NCBI GenBank assembly: GCA_023014485.1
Contig: JAJOZX010001734.1
Coordinates: 196,501 to 260,500, forward strand
Source of the DNA: Bathynomus jamesi
Lineage: Eukaryota; Arthropoda; Malacostraca; Isopoda; Cirolanidae
Length of the DNA stretch: 64,000 nt
Reading direction: 5' to 3'
The notes under the pieces are model-generated. The model did no database searches and was not told where the DNA came from. It saw only the letters and a program-made list of their open reading frames with translations. Below, in pieces: positions 42,204 through 55,530 of this stretch. Every line of letters begins with the position of its first letter. The first letter of the stretch is position 1. The position numbers and the translations under genes are program-made.

Positions 42204-45200
42204 CTAGCTGATACAGTACCCAAAGGGCACGGTATCATAGGTACCAGGTACCTGGTAGCGCTTCCTATAGGTGTTACGGCACACCTCCGTACCCCTAAGT
42301 TCCTTAACACCCCCTAATTTTTGTGCTCTGAAGTTGTGAGTTCCCACAACCAGGTGGGGGGGTCGGTCACCCTCATCATCTTCCAATCTCACTAGCTCCT
42401 TCATCGAGTCAAAGTTAACCACCCGCCGATTCGCCTGGTTAAGCGTGATGCCCTTTGCCTTCACGATATATTTCATATCCTCCCCTATCCTCACCCGTAT
42501 CCCATAAGTTTTCGGTCCTGTTGAGACAAAAGAGTCGGCGTATGCGGTGTCTCCATACTCATCCTTGATCTCGTCTGTTAACTCACCGAGGAATTCACCA
42601 ATAGGAGGCATGTATTCACCCTCCCTCTCTGTGAATATCACACTATCTGTATCGACGTACAATACTCTCCGCCCAAGAGAATGCAATAAGTCCCAAAGTT
42701 TGATGCGTGCGTAGGGCTGTTGTGAAGCTGGCTACAGGAATGGTTGTAACCAGTGAGTTGTCTGTGGCCAATTCGGTGTTGTTTTACTTTATTATGTAAG
42801 TATTACCTACATTCACAATCTCCATGACCTCTTTATCGGGCGCGTTGGCGTAATCCCAAACTTCACTATAACTTTGCGCCAAATGAACGTTCCCTTTGCC
42901 TGTATTCTGTGCAAATTTTCCCCAAAGACTGTTTAGGCACAACTTTGCACTAAAGCGCTTGCCAGGATTCTTTACAATTTTAGAACGGTCAAGCTGTATA
43001 CCTTCGTGGTCGCGAAGGTATATAGGCAGACTTTTCATCTTCGGCATCAACCCCTCGCGGATATCCTGTTGCCTCAACTTTATCTTTCAAAAAAGCTTTT
43101 ATATATGGTGTGAAAAGGTTGGGTAGCTTCTGAAACCTCCAAACCTCGTGTATCTTCAATATGCTGTAACCACGGCGAACGGCTAGTTCCAGTTCAGGGC
43201 TTGTATATACGCCTCTGATCTTGCGCTAGTGGAGTGTATGTTCACAATCGCCATTGTTCTCTTCTGCACACTTCACACACAGAGAGAACATGAGTTTGTG
43301 GTCTATAACAACAGGCAAGATAGGCATCCATAAATCGCGAAGGGGGGAGCACGTCTGCGAAAGAGAGTCCAAAGTAGCGCTCATTCAAGTTGGCCGAAAA
43401 CTCCTCGATGGTTGGTATGGCGGGGCCCACCATTTTTTCAGGTGCACCTACGGGGTACGGATTGTTCTTCATCACGTAGGGGTATAAAGAACAGAAGTCG
43501 TAGTAATGGAGTTTCAGACCCTCCGTAGGTGGAAAGTATAGCTTGAAGGGATTTGTACGGTCACCGAACAAGCTATCACCGCATTTGAGAGGATCCAGTA
43601 CCATTGAACATTTGATGGCCCTTATTTCTTCGCGGTACAGGGCATCTGTTTCCATCCATGCATCATACTCATGCTCCCACAAGACTTTGTGAGTGAACTG
43701 GGAGCCTATAAGTTGATCGCGGTTGCGCGTCCACGCAAGACAGTCGCCAGGAGATCTTCCGTGAATATCTCCTGCGATTCCACACTCAGGACGGGGCATC
43801 CATGCCACCAGCAACTGTTAAAGGAGTACACAGTCTTCTCACCAGTGGCACGGTTTTCACTTAGACCATCAACCCAAAAAACACGACCATTAACCTTAAT
43901 GGGTATTTCACCCGTGTTGCGAGCGTGCTTTATGTATACACCTGTCTGCTGCTGTAGGTGTATGAGCCAGTAAACAGCCTTGTACCCATAACTGCGGGGG
44001 TTGTCTCTGTGGATAATGGCTAAGGTATCTTTAGGCATGAAGTTATTCTTGAACACTGTAAAACATAATGAGGCGATGGTGGTTGCGGCTTGCAACGGAA
44101 CGCATTTGAAACGACATATGTACATCCTTCTAAAGGCCTGGAAACATACTCTAAGCACGCGTACATCATTCACGCAATAACGCTCACATTCATCAGGTAT
44201 GTTATAAGGATTATCTTCATTAAAACTGTTGTAGTATCGGTCAAAATCTTCACGTTCATCTGTACTCATACAATCGTAGTTAAAGTAATGTTTGGGTGGA
44301 GGTAGTCCTACATAATTTAAAGTTTCGCTAGTGAGGAATGTGTAAGGGAAATATCCTTTTGAAACTTCAGCTGCTACGCCCATAACCTTGGGTTGCTTTG
44401 CTAATTTGCAGGGCGCGAATAATAAAGTGTCTTTAAATTGTACATTACCTCTTATTTGCATCTGCATTAGTTTGTTGCCTCTTCTCAAGGGATCACCTGT
44501 AAATATCTCAGAGAATTCGTGCTCAAGCAACTCCTTATAAAGGAACTGGGTGTCAAATTTTGCCCCGTTATGGGCGAGAACATACACAGTCATTTTTTTT
44601 AACTTGTCTGCTAACTTGACAATATAGGCCACAAATAGTTTCACAGGGCTGTCGTCGGCATTCGTTTTAAATACGTTTGTTCGTTTACCACATTTGTGAC
44701 ACTCATCACACTCGATTTCCATACATTCATCGCAAATAGTCTGACTCAGTTATAGAATGTCTATTTTTAGGCTTAGCGTCTTTCATATAACATACATGCT
44801 TTACTCCATCCGCCTTATATTTCTAATGACATGTAGAACAATGAATTTCATCACAACTATGCCCGAACTCGCCGCTTCCATTCAAGGTGTGAAACATACC
44901 ACACTCACAGATTCTCATTTTCCTGCACGTGCCAACTGATTTATGGTGCTCAAAACAGCTATTATTGAAAAATGTGCGTCTACACACATTACAATCCCTC
45001 TTCTCAGCTTCAACTACACGGCTTTCACACTTGGAACTTTTACGCTGCTCACAAACCATGTGACAATCTTTACAATGTTTCACTATATCATCCGCAAACT
45101 CGATACACCCCTTGCACAAATCATGATGTCCATATTTTCGACTTTTGTCATAACTCGCGTAAAGCCACCTTATATTACGGATGGGGAGATATGTTGTCCC

Positions 45201-46345
45201 TAACAATCCTAAAATAAGTAGGGGTCTTGTACGATCTCTCTCACAGCTTTTAAAAACGTACACAGTTCTACGACGATTATCCAGTCCAAATACAACTAAA
45301 CGAACATTCATTTCCTGCTCTACCTACCCTTCTCAGTTATTCAGACCCCATAGCACAGTCAAACTCAAGTTTACAGTCTACAGCTAGTTTACGGGCACGC
45401 TCCACTACCGTAGGCAACCAAATTTTTGTGGTCTGTGTATTTAGTACAGTAAACATACGAGCTAAGACTATTGCTATAAAGCCGCAACCACGATCGACGC
45501 TTATATGCCGTCTAAAAATAACCTGAGAATTTAAGTTAATAGTATAAGGTGTGGCACAATGACCCGCAACATGGAACACGGCGTCAATTTCAACCGTGAA
45601 ATTCTCCAGGCTAAACTTTGACCCATTTTGAGAAGATTTTGCAAAACGTGAAAGGATGTAGTCAACATCTTCTGCCACCAGGTTTCTGTAAGGTATTACT
45701 ACCCAGAACTGATCGCTATCCTCGCTATTTGGCTCAATCCCAAAGGCCAACCTTACTCGGGTCTCCCGATCATTATTGTTCTGAAGAGCATATGCGATGA
45801 CACATCGAACTACGTTGGAGAGTTCTTGTTCGAAGCCCTTCGAATATGCTACTCGGGGGTCAATTCTGACGTTGTAGCGACTTCTAGAAAGTGTATGGGT
45901 ATTACTCGCATTTTGCATTAAGGTAAGAGATACACCGTTGGATGAATGATAGCTCATTCTCTCTGTATGGCTAGCGACCGCTTTTGAAGGGGCTTGGAAT
46001 GTTGCAGATGACGTGTGAGGCTGGAAGTTTTCAGGACATTGTTTATGTTTCACCCGACATTGAGTTTGTTGGCGATGAATCTTTGTCCTCAGAGTTGAAC
46101 GTGACATTGAACTTTGTTCGTTTAGCATCCCCACCGCACGTGATCGGAGATTGATCTTCAACAGATCTAGATCTTTTAACACCTGCGGAGGTGTAGAGGT
46201 CTTGGCTGGTTGCTTGAGGGGTTACCTCAATAGTAGAGTCAAAGGGTCCCTGTTTATTCTTTCGATCCCACTTACCGCCACTTGAGCATGTTGGTGGTAA
46301 TGCATTTCGGGATCTTTTAAGCGACTCGTCACATGACGCCCTGGA
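42204..46345 (-). pseudogene. Polinton/adintovirus protein-primed DNA polymerase B, copy 2, nearly full length
   Basis: Minus strand, N- to C-terminus. A possible splice acceptor (TTCTCTTCTTTTCCAG) lies near 46342, followed by a low-complexity N-terminal region to 45337. A Cys/His-rich segment (45311-44823: CKGCIEFADDIVKHCKDCH, HKSVGTCRKMRICECG) comes next. The exonuclease (44722-43706) has VYVLAHNGAKFDTQFLYKEL. The palm has YYDFCSLYPYVM (about 43505-43478), KLCLNSLWGKF (about 42946) and YVDTDSVIF (about 42660). The C-terminus PGTYDTVPFGYC ends at 42204. About 75 bp carrying the ExoI motif, which copy 1 still has, are missing near 44740. There are frameshifts or stops near 45320, 44750, 43760, 43160 and 42740. 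In the parent element it replicates linear DNA from a protein primer. Dead, but better preserved than copy 1. Confidence 0.85.
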
Positions 46346-46544
46346 AAAGAAGAGAAAAACGAACTTCTTAAAAACAAACTATACAATAGTTAGATTCTCT
46401 AGAAAATCAAGTTTACAAAGATATCAACCTGTATTATAAATATCTCCACAAGGTTTATCAAAGCTATGTTTATGCTTAGTAGATTTATTAAGACCTGTAG
46501 ATTTATTGATGACAAAGTTGTATCATTTACAAATTCTGTACATG

Positions 46545-46613
<69 letters not shown>

Positions 46614-46831
46614 CTTTCCAAATGTATTATGCCTTCAAAACATTTTGACTAGTTAAGATATTTTTATCAAGAAACATCAAAACTTTTCAAGAGTTTGAGG
46701 AATATAAGATACCCTATGGAATTAAACAGAGGTATTAATCCCAGCACCGGGCTGTTGAAGTATTTACATGTAAAGGTGATGAAGCCATGATATGCGGAAA
46801 GAATTACATTCATGCGAGTAAGTGCTTAAAA
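46346..46831. repeat. Spacer with a (TA)n microsatellite
   Basis: TA run of about 64 bp at 46549-46612; otherwise no gene. No Polinton terminal repeat is recognised next to polymerase copy 2. Confidence 0.7.
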
Positions 46832-46849
46832 TTACTCTTTTTTGTTTTG

Positions 46850-48748
46850 TTTTGTTTTTATGTAGGAAGGAGGAGACTTGTGCGATTGCCCACGAAAACG
46901 TCCTCCAAGCGTACTCCATACAGAGACGGATAAGGTCCTGCACAGAGGCGCCAACTGAACGAGGGGTAAGAAACTGTATAGGCGGTACACTGCACCTAAC
47001 CTCTTAGAAGATGTTTTGAAGAGAGAGTATATGTGAACTTTACAGGAAAGATCACGAGAAAGGAAATGTCGGGTTGATAAATGAAGGGGAAAGACTGAGG
47101 TGTATATTGTTGAAGACAAGGCTATAGTCTTGTTGGAGAATGTGACAAATAGATAGGCGGAGGAACCGAGTTTTGATCGAATGAAAGTCGCAATGTATTC
47201 TCTGACCCAATCAGAGATAACAGAAAGCTCAGAAGTCAGGTGTTCCATAGTCATCCTACATGGGGCCATAGTGTGACGGCTGAGAAGGATGCTCTGGGGA
47301 GCTGGTGGAGAAGTAAAGTGTGGGGTCATTGGCATAGGAGTGAGTAGGAAAGGAAAGACGAATTAAAAATTCATTAACAAATAAAAGGAAAAGATTGGCT
47401 GACAGAACAGAGCCCCTGAGGAACACCTCTGTTAATAGCTTTAGGTGAAGAACAGGTCATCTACAGTCGCTGCTATAGGACAGCGAGAGGGAGAATTAGA
47501 GGTGAAGACACAGTTAATAGGATAAATCCACAGGTTGACAATTTGGATATTTAAAATTTGTACCATACTCTATCAAAAGTTTTCGATATGTCTAGCGCAA
47601 TACCAGGAGTTTCACCGAAACCCTGAAAGGAAGACCATGATTCAGGGCTATATGCAAGAAGATCATCGATAGAAGTACCCTTGGGGCCCCGTACTGACGA
47701 TATGAAAGAAGATTGTGAGAAGAGAGGTGGTTAAGATTCTTCCTATTAAGGTTAGTTTAAAAAAATATTAGAAAGGCAAGAAATCAAAACATTTTGACTG
47801 AAGGGTTTAGGGTGGTTAGTCCTCCTGGGACAGGTTGAATGAAAGCAAACTTTTAGCAGGGAGGTAAAGTACAAGATGATAAACAAATACGTGGGCGTTT
47901 GCCTGTCGGGATGTTAACATTGAAGTGCAAGAACAACAGGAAGAGTCCCATCAGGTCCATACACCGTCCAAGAGATGGTCCCCAGATGGGACAGAAAGAA
48001 CATTTTTGGAAGCGATTCTAGTAATTTCAGACATGATAAAGTCAGAGGGAGGAGGAGATGAAGGAACAGCATCAGCATCATCCATGGTTTAGGTGCAAAC
48101 GAAAGTTTGAGCGAAGAGTTTAGCTTTATCAGGAGAAGATCCGGCTGCTGAGCTGTCGGGGGGAATAGAGGAGGGAAAGAAGAGGAGATAGAGTTGTTGA
48201 AGAGGTTCTTAGCTAGATGCCTGAAAGTGTGTGATGAAACAGAACAAATAGCTCATGGTCATTCAGGAAAGCCAAAGGTATTGGTGACCATTGAAAGTTC
48301 CTAAAATGAAAATTTCAGCAATGGAGAGCGGAATAGAATGTATTCCTCTTTGGAAGTGAGGCAGTTAAAGAAATGTAGATAGGCAGTAGAATTAGGAGAA
48401 AGGGAAACAGCGCAGGTGTATTTAGTTTGATAATGAATTGTAGGCCATAGTCAGAGGGTATAGAATGCGGGGTTCGGAAATACGTGTACAAGTTAGGTCA
48501 TTGCGTACATATACGTATCATACACTTTTAGAGTAAATCTGAGTATAGTGAATGTAAGAGGATACAGAAATGATGTTGCTGACTGTCATCGCAGGAACCT
48601 GAGCTTCAGTGAGGGATGAGGTTTGGATGATGTGAGGTGGTGTTCAGCAGATTGAAAATTTGAGAAAAGACCACGATTGTTGTAGAAGTTTGAGTCAGAC
48701 TGAGCAACATGAACATCTCGATAAGGTGGTAGCAGGATGGTAAAATAA

Positions 48749-48821
<73 letters not shown>

Positions 48822-48990
48822 ACTGGCGTGCAGTCAGGGTAAGCGTCCAGTGAGGGATGAGGTTTGGATGATGTGAGGTGGTGTTCAGCAGATTGAAAAT
48901 TTGAGAAAAGACCACGATTGTTGTAGAAGTTTATGAGTCAGACTGAGCAACATGAACATCTCGATAAGTTGGTAGCAGGAAGGTAAAATG
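46850..48990 (-). mobile_element. Jockey-like LINE, heavily decayed, copy 1
   Basis: The minus frame 47335-46832 reads HTMAPCRMTMEHLTSELSVI, IRSKLGSSAYLFVTFSNK and SKRLGAVYRLYSF, the RT thumb/C-terminal region. Scattered endonuclease-like pieces lie at 48.2-48.9 kb. The DNA 46930-47340 aligns by eye with 62890-63190 (CACCTAACCTCTTAGAAG, GATCACGAGAA). The family is one I remember from crabs. Most of the RT is not readable. Confidence 0.65.
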
Positions 48991-49040
48991 ACTCTATATA
49001 TATATATATATATACCACTGGCGTGCAGTCAGGGTAAGCG
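48604..49040. repeat. Segmental tandem duplication with (CT)n(TA)n
   Basis: 48604-48750 (GTGAGGGATGAGGTTTGGAT...GTAGCAGGATGGTAAAAT) recurs at 48850-48990. Each unit is followed by a TA run and CCACTGGCGTGCAGTCAGGG (48820, 49014). The first also has (CT)n at 48749-48786. Duplication unit is about 245 bp including microsatellite. Confidence 0.85.
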
Positions 49041-49204
49041 GAGCATGCGCCGCCTACCCAGTTAAAGGTCAAATCACAAAAATCAGTATATTACTACAGT
49101 AATCGAAAATTAATATAAAGTTATGATGCTTGTATAATATATATATATATATATTTGCAGCTACCGTTTACCCTGTGGACACACCCACCACATACCTCTG
49201 ATAT

Positions 49205-49265
<61 letters not shown>

Positions 49266-49270
49266 ACCTT
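49041..49270. repeat. Spacer with TA microsatellites
   Basis: TA runs at 49136-49154 and 49206-49261; no gene. The second abuts a LINE 3' end. Confidence 0.8.
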
Positions 49271-50055
49271 ACAACCTTACAAAGGTTCCACGTGATGATT
49301 TCTCATTTCGCGAAGGTCAAGCGTGTCGCCCCTCCTCTCGAGTTGGCCTGGTGAAGTAGTGAGTTGGATTCTTGCGCTCTCCACCTCACATAGCCAGGTA
49401 CGCCCGGCTCATCGGGGATTGTTCTGAGCCAGGCGTCAAGTCTTCTTTTGAAGATTTCCACTGCAACTCCCTTCGTGTTTCTTAGGTCTTTGGGCAGCTG
49501 ATTAAATAGTTTTGGTCCTCTCACTACAAAACTATTTTCTTTCAGGGTTAAGGATGTTCCCTGTCTCGCCTTCAATTTGGGAATACGACACAGTCTACCG
49601 TTTCTACCTTCCACCGTTGTTTGGGGAGTTATGGGATTCAGAGTAAGATTAGGGACTAGTTTCTCCATTATTTTCCAAGTGTAAATAATGGTGTATCTCT
49701 CTCTTCTCCTTTCCAGTGAATATAGGTTTAGTTCTCGTAACCTTTCCCAGTAATTTAGTTCTTTGCACCCATTGATCTTGGCTGTGAAACTTCTTTGAAT
49801 CCCCTCCAGCTGTCTAATGTCTTCTTTTTTATATGGGGATGTTAGGACCGAGCAGTATTCCAGTTTGGGTATTATCAGGGTTTTCAGTAGGGGGATCATT
49901 ACATTCCTATCCCTTCGTTTAAAAGTTCTCAATATCAGACCCGTTATTCTCTTTGCTCTGTTTACTGCTATCTTATTTTGTGTTTCAAATTTCGCATCAT
50001 CTGTCATTACAACCCCTAAATCTTTTGCTCTGGAATTTCTCTGGACTTCCTGTCC
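49262..50055 (-). mobile_element. CR1-like LINE family B, copy 1, 5' truncated
   Basis: The minus frame 50055-49303 is open: RAKDLGVVMTDDAKFETQNK, KRRDRNVMIPLLKTLIIPKL, LEGIQRSFTAKINGC, RRRERYTIIYTWKIMEKLVP and FNQLPKDLRN to a stop. The 3' end reads CCTTTGTAAGGTTGTAAGGT before a TA microsatellite. At the 5' end the coding sequence stops inside a TA run (50056-50081); the second copy continues there, so it is truncated or replaced at that point. It encodes the post-RT C-terminal domain only. Confidence 0.85.
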
Positions 50056-50081
50056 ATATATATATATATATATATATATAT

Positions 50082-50929
50082 CTGTCAATCTTATATGACT
50101 AGGCAATGTTGATGTGATGTATTAGGGCTTTGGAATCTCCTGCGGTGTGGTTTGGCGTTCATTCTCTCAACCAAAGTTTGATGCCCATACCGTCGACTAG
50201 TGCTTTGTGACTGAATCATGCGTTGAATGTAGTACACATGATGTGAATATGGACGTATTGGAATAGGGGTCTAATACAAGAAGGCTATCATTTCCTTCTG
50301 TTAAAGACTTAATGCGTCTCCTGAAAGCTGACGAGTTACGCTTACTGAACCGTAGTGCTCTTTCAATGTTGCAAGGTTAAGGACATGCCTCTCTGTAAGG
50401 GTAGCTCTGGTCATTCTTCCACTATCAGACCCAAAATAAGAAATGAAACACAGAATATGTACAAGAATTTAAATGTATATGGGAGAGTCAGCATCAGCTC
50501 TTTGCGTAACTAGCCATGTATAAGAAGTTTGTATAGAACTAAAGCTGCTCTCCTTCAAACCTGCACAAATATTTACGGAACATCTGAAATGAGTGATGTG
50601 TATAAATGTACTTTTAGAATCCTACATACGTTGATCGTTCTCACAAGTTGCTGTTAACCACTGCATCCGCCAATATATATATTACTAAAGTAAAGCATGC
50701 TTACATTTCCCCGTTATTGGATAATCGTTGATTTGGATTCGGTACTGAACGAAGCTGTACAAATGTGTCAAGTAAATTTTGATCGACGTCCATATCTTGA
50801 TTGTTTGTGGTACCCAGTTTCTCCTAGAAATATTGGACGAAGGAACAGTATAGTACTGTAACACGGAGGGAGAACTACATATATATTATAGTAATATAAT
50901 TAACACAGAATATTCTTTGTTGATGCTAT
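50082..50929. other. No gene recognised
   Basis: Unique-looking sequence between two LINE fragments. Longest frames are below 60 codons. Confidence 0.5.
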
Positions 50930-52190
50930 TATTTGGCTATATCGATTGCTGCTTCTCGAAACTACTAGAAAAACTCTTGTTACTCCGATTAAATGATCTC
51001 CTATGGACATCTCCTAATCAGTTTGGTTTTAAATGGTCCCACTCAACTGACCTGTTTATCTATGTACTTAAAGAAACAATATCTAAATACAATGTAATTC
51101 AAATACTTATAGTTGTTTCATAGATATAAGTAAGGCATATGATAGAGTGAACCACAATATTTTATTTGCAAAACTAGAAGAGAGGAATGTTGCCATATAC
51201 ACATTAAGTTTATTGAAATTTTGGTATTCCACCAATCTTTTACCGTTAGGTGGGTCAATGTACTATCCGAGTGTTTTGGCACCTTTTGCGGGGTGAGACA
51301 AGGTTCCTTGCTCTCCCCTATGCTGCTTAATGTGTATATTTACGGAATAATTGCTTCACTTAATAAGACGACAGTGGTTTGTTTTATAGATAACACAAAG
51401 ATAATTAACTTAGTTTACGCCGATGATATGGAGATAATAAGTCCCTCTGTTAAAGGTGTGGATCGGCTACTAATTATCTGCGAAGTGTATTCGCACAAAC
51501 ATTATAATCTTTTTAATGTTACAAAACTAGGGTTATACAATTTCATCCTAAAAGCTGGTATCAGCTAGCTGATATAAGGTTTAAAATGAATGGTGAAGTA
51601 TTTGAGGAAGTACAAGAATTTAAGTATTGGGTCAAATTATTACCAGCTCCTTGAGTGATAACTCGGATATAAGAAAACAATCTCGAAGCCTGTGTGCTAA
51701 AGCGAATATGACCATACGGAACTTTTGATTCTGTACAAGTGAAGCTAAAGACACTCTTTCGTACTTTCTGCAGTAATATATACGGACAGTAACTGTGGGT
51801 GAATTATGAAAAAGGATCTGGCAGAGCCCTAAATTTGCTGTAGAACAGGTCTTTTAGACTCTTACATAAATTACTCCCGAGATGCACAGCTTCGCAAATG
51901 TTTGCTACCCGCAATGTCCCGAGCTGCCCGGAGGTAACAAGACTACAGTCTATTGCAAAGAAACAAACACCCCATTATCTAAGTTATCCATGAGTCCTAC
52001 CATTTATCTTCTAAGCTATGGACTTCTTGGTACGAAAACGTCTGCCTGTAGCTCCACTTAACTTCGACATTACAGTATTATTTCTAATCAAATGTATATA
52101 TTTCTATCCTTAGTATATGAACTGTCATTGTATTAATAATATTTGTTATATGGTCTATAGTCTACCAATAAACCTCTTCATTTTCATTTA
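50930..52190 (+). mobile_element. LINE (same family as 30745-33175), copy 2, degenerate
   Basis: Reads PNQFGFKWSHSTDLFIYVLK (frame 50917-51123), then FTVRWVNVLSECFGTFCGVR, LLSPMLLNVYIYG and NLVYADDMEIISPS (51221-51568). The 3' part to about 52190 matches copy 1 (TGGACTTCTTGGTACGAAAA) and ends ACCAATAAACCTCTTCATTTTC. Frameshifts near 51120 and 51570. 5' truncated: no endonuclease. Confidence 0.85.
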
Positions 52191-52784
52191 CAATTCTTAT
52201 TTTTATCTTTTCAGCACTAGTGACGAGAATTAAAACTAATCTAAACGTATGCCCACATTGTTCATCATGTCTCGTTCTCTCAGCTACGACTGGTTATATA
52301 CTGTATGTAGATTTTAAAAATTGGATGAGTATCATGCAGAAATTTTCATAATATAAAATCTATTTTATTGCTTTACACAGTTAATTGGCACCTTTTTAGC
52401 TAATATTCTTTAAATTACATTGTCACGATCACACAGATTGATCAGATTTTTAATTTTGCAATCCTACCATAGGCTTTGGAAGTTGAAACCGTAATAATTT
52501 AACTTCAGAAAATACCTGCGGCTTATTTAAAACGATAGATGCGAAATTAAGACGGCTTATTGTAAATAGTCCCAAATTAACATTCAATGTGTTGTGGGTT
52601 AGAACTTTACAAGTTTTTAATTTCTCTAAATTGAATCCGTTTCCAAACTCCGGTGGACTTTGTTGACGAGAGACTAAAAACTTTTACGTATCACGGCATA
52701 GTAGTATTGTGTAATAACCAAATTATTAGTCTAAATATAGATCGATATTTTGTAGATAACTGCTAAATGCAACATAATATATAT
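52191..52784. other. No gene recognised
   Basis: AT-rich flank between LINE copies; no ORF or repeat that I can name. Confidence 0.5.
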
Positions 52785-53632
52785 ATATACCTTACCTTAC
52801 AACCTTACAAAGGTTCCGCGCGATGATTTCTCATTTCGCGAAGGTCAAGCTTGTCGCCCCTCCTCTCGAGTTCCGTTTCTCGCCTTCAATTTGGGAATAC
52901 GACACAGTCTACCGCTTCTACTTTCCATCGTTGTTTGGGGAGTTATGGGATTCAGAGTAAGATTAGGGACTAGTTTCTCCATTATTTTCCAAGTGTAAAT
53001 AATGGTGTATCTCTCTCTTCTCCTTTCCAGTGAATATAGGTCTAGTTCTCGTAACCTTTCCCAGTAATTTAGTTCTTTGCACCCATTGATCTTGGCTGTG
53101 AAGCTTCTTTGGATCCCCTCCAGCTGTCTAATGTCTTCTTTTTTATATGGGGAAGTTAGGACCGAGCAGTATTCTAATTTGGGTATGATCAGGGTTTTCA
53201 GTAGAGGAATCATTACATTCCTATCCCTTCGTTTAAAGGTTCTCAATATCTGACCCGTTATTCTCTTTGCTCTGTTTACTGCAATCTTATTTTGTGTTTC
53301 AAATTTCGCATCATCTGTCATTACAACCCCTAAATCTTTTGCTCTGGAATTTCTCTGAATTTCCTGTCCATTTGGGGTATAATATTCCATGCACTTTAGG
53401 TCTTCTCTTTTTCCGTACCGTAATAGCTGAAATTTCTCGGTGTTAAACTTCATATTGTTGTCTTCAGTCCACTTGTAGATTTTGTTTATGTCGGTTTGTA
53501 AAGATCCTATGTCTTCTGGGTTTCTTATTTTTCTACTGATCTTTGTGTCATCCGCAAAGGATGTTACTGTGCTGTCTCTGGTAACGTCCTCATCTATGTC
53601 AGTTAGCATGATTATGAAGAGTAGTGGAGCTA
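52785..53632 (-). mobile_element. CR1-like LINE family B, copy 2, 5' truncated and internally deleted
   Basis: Minus frame 53632-52845: begins LAPLLF, then VTSFADDTKISRKIRN (catalytic FADD box), NMKFNTEKFQLLRYG, and the same C-terminal domain as copy 1 (RRRERYTIIYTWKIMEKLVP). After IPKLKAR about 230 bp present in copy 1 are missing, joined directly to the 3' tail (GAGGAGGGGCGACAAG). The end is the same TTTGTAAGGTTGTAAGGT before a TA run (52780-52789). Confidence 0.85.
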
Positions 53633-53639
53633 ATATATT

Positions 53640-55530
53640 TTATTCGTGAACCAGAAAGGAGTTGAACATCTAGAATGAATTTCACTCAAAGCCTATCCTT
53701 AAAAATAATGCTTAACATTGAACATGCTAAAAAGTTTAAAATACTTACAAACTGGTAAAGGAGGTGAAGTTTTAACAAACTTTCCGCTACAAAGATTGCA
53801 TGAAGAGTGATGATTTCGATTATAGCATGGCCTTAAATAGTTGCATCTCGCTGTGTTGCAATGCATAGATAGTTGCCGTATTTGGCCATAATTTCAATTC
53901 GGTGTGTATTTCATTATGCAATTTGTTTAATGTTACCAACAGAACTCGTGGTTTGATAATGAGAAACACGAATGCTTTTTATACATGCAATCATGTATCT
54001 TTGCAACGATAAATTAAGGGCTCTTCCTTCAATGTACAAATATATATATCCAGCAACTCATATTCCAGACGTTTTGAAACGTATTATAATGTAATATAAC
54101 GTTATGGGAATTTCGCAATTACTATAGGTTTGCATAATTCCGGAAAGTTGCTGAAAACGGGTATTAATAAACTAATGAAAAGAAATTAATATTATCCAGT
54201 GAAACTAACTGCTTACAAGTAGTGTTTCAAAATTAAGAATGATCCTAAACAAATATGTTTATTTTGCTGCTATCCATCTCATTAGCCAAAATACCGTTTT
54301 CTGTATTGTAATGTGCATAGAAAACGGCTTTTGCAGCATTTAGTGTAACACTATTATAAATGAGAATGATGAATTGATCAATTTTCAATCTTGCATATTT
54401 CATTAATTTTAAAATAATCGTGTACTTATAGAGATATTATATTTCGTGTTTTCGACTACACATTCTGCGTTATAAATACGCTTCTGTTTTAAATTCACGT
54501 GTAGTGAAATTCGTGTTATAAATGATTGGAAAATTAAATTAGGTATTCGTCAAAAATGATGGATTAGCTGCCGTAGGAATAAATTAACGCTTTTCATTTC
54601 GAGTAAAAATATTTAAAATATATCCTCCAATGTTACATGTTAAGGCGCTTTGAAATTAAATTTACATTTGAAACATTATAGAGGAGGCATGTTTGCGGCT
54701 ATCTCTGAATGTGAATGCATAATAATGACTAGTAGATGTTTTTGTTGCTCGAAATATTGTATTACCTGTATAGTAATTATGCATGCTGATTCCGGAAATA
54801 ATATTAGTTTTTCGACATTACGTACAGAATTTCACAAAATGTCATATTTCATATTACACATGTAAGTAGTTTTCATTAAAACTGATTCATTTTAATTTTG
54901 ATTAAAAACTACTGAGATATCAATGAAGGTGTGACGTCAGCACGACGACTGCTTTACTGCTGGATGTTGAAATGGGTGCTACAGAATTATTACATAAAAG
55001 AAAAGGTGCATTGCATCGGCCGCAAGAAAACTAGATAAGACGTGTATGTGGTTAATTTAGATAGCGTTCTTTCTTTTTAAAGCTGTTTGTATTTGTAATT
55101 AACATAACAAAACGAAATAGGTACCTAATGTAAATTGAAATAAATAATATTTATTTGTGTAGCGGCTTTTTCCCATCCAGTTTTCAGAAAATCCTTACGT
55201 GATAGAAAAATGCATGCCTTATTCGAAATCAGAATAATTGATTTATATAAATCAACTAATAGTAAGAAAACAACTCTTGCAAACTTCTTATTCGCAGGCC
55301 TGTGTAGTTTATAGTTAATAATTGGCAGCAATAATAATTAACTACTTCTCGTTACAGTTAAATTACTAGAAAAAATTACATACGTTTTAAAATTGTTAAT
55401 TAACTAGCATGGAAAATCTGGCAAGAATGTGAACTGTGATGCCGAATATAATCAATGTACTTAAGAAAGAAATATGCAGCTATTTTACATTGAATCAGTA
55501 AACTTATCAAATATACAGTATATATATATA
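53640..55530. other. AT-rich stretch without recognised genes
   Basis: 1.9 kb with no ORF longer than 71 codons and no named repeat. Probably old noncoding DNA. Confidence 0.5.
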
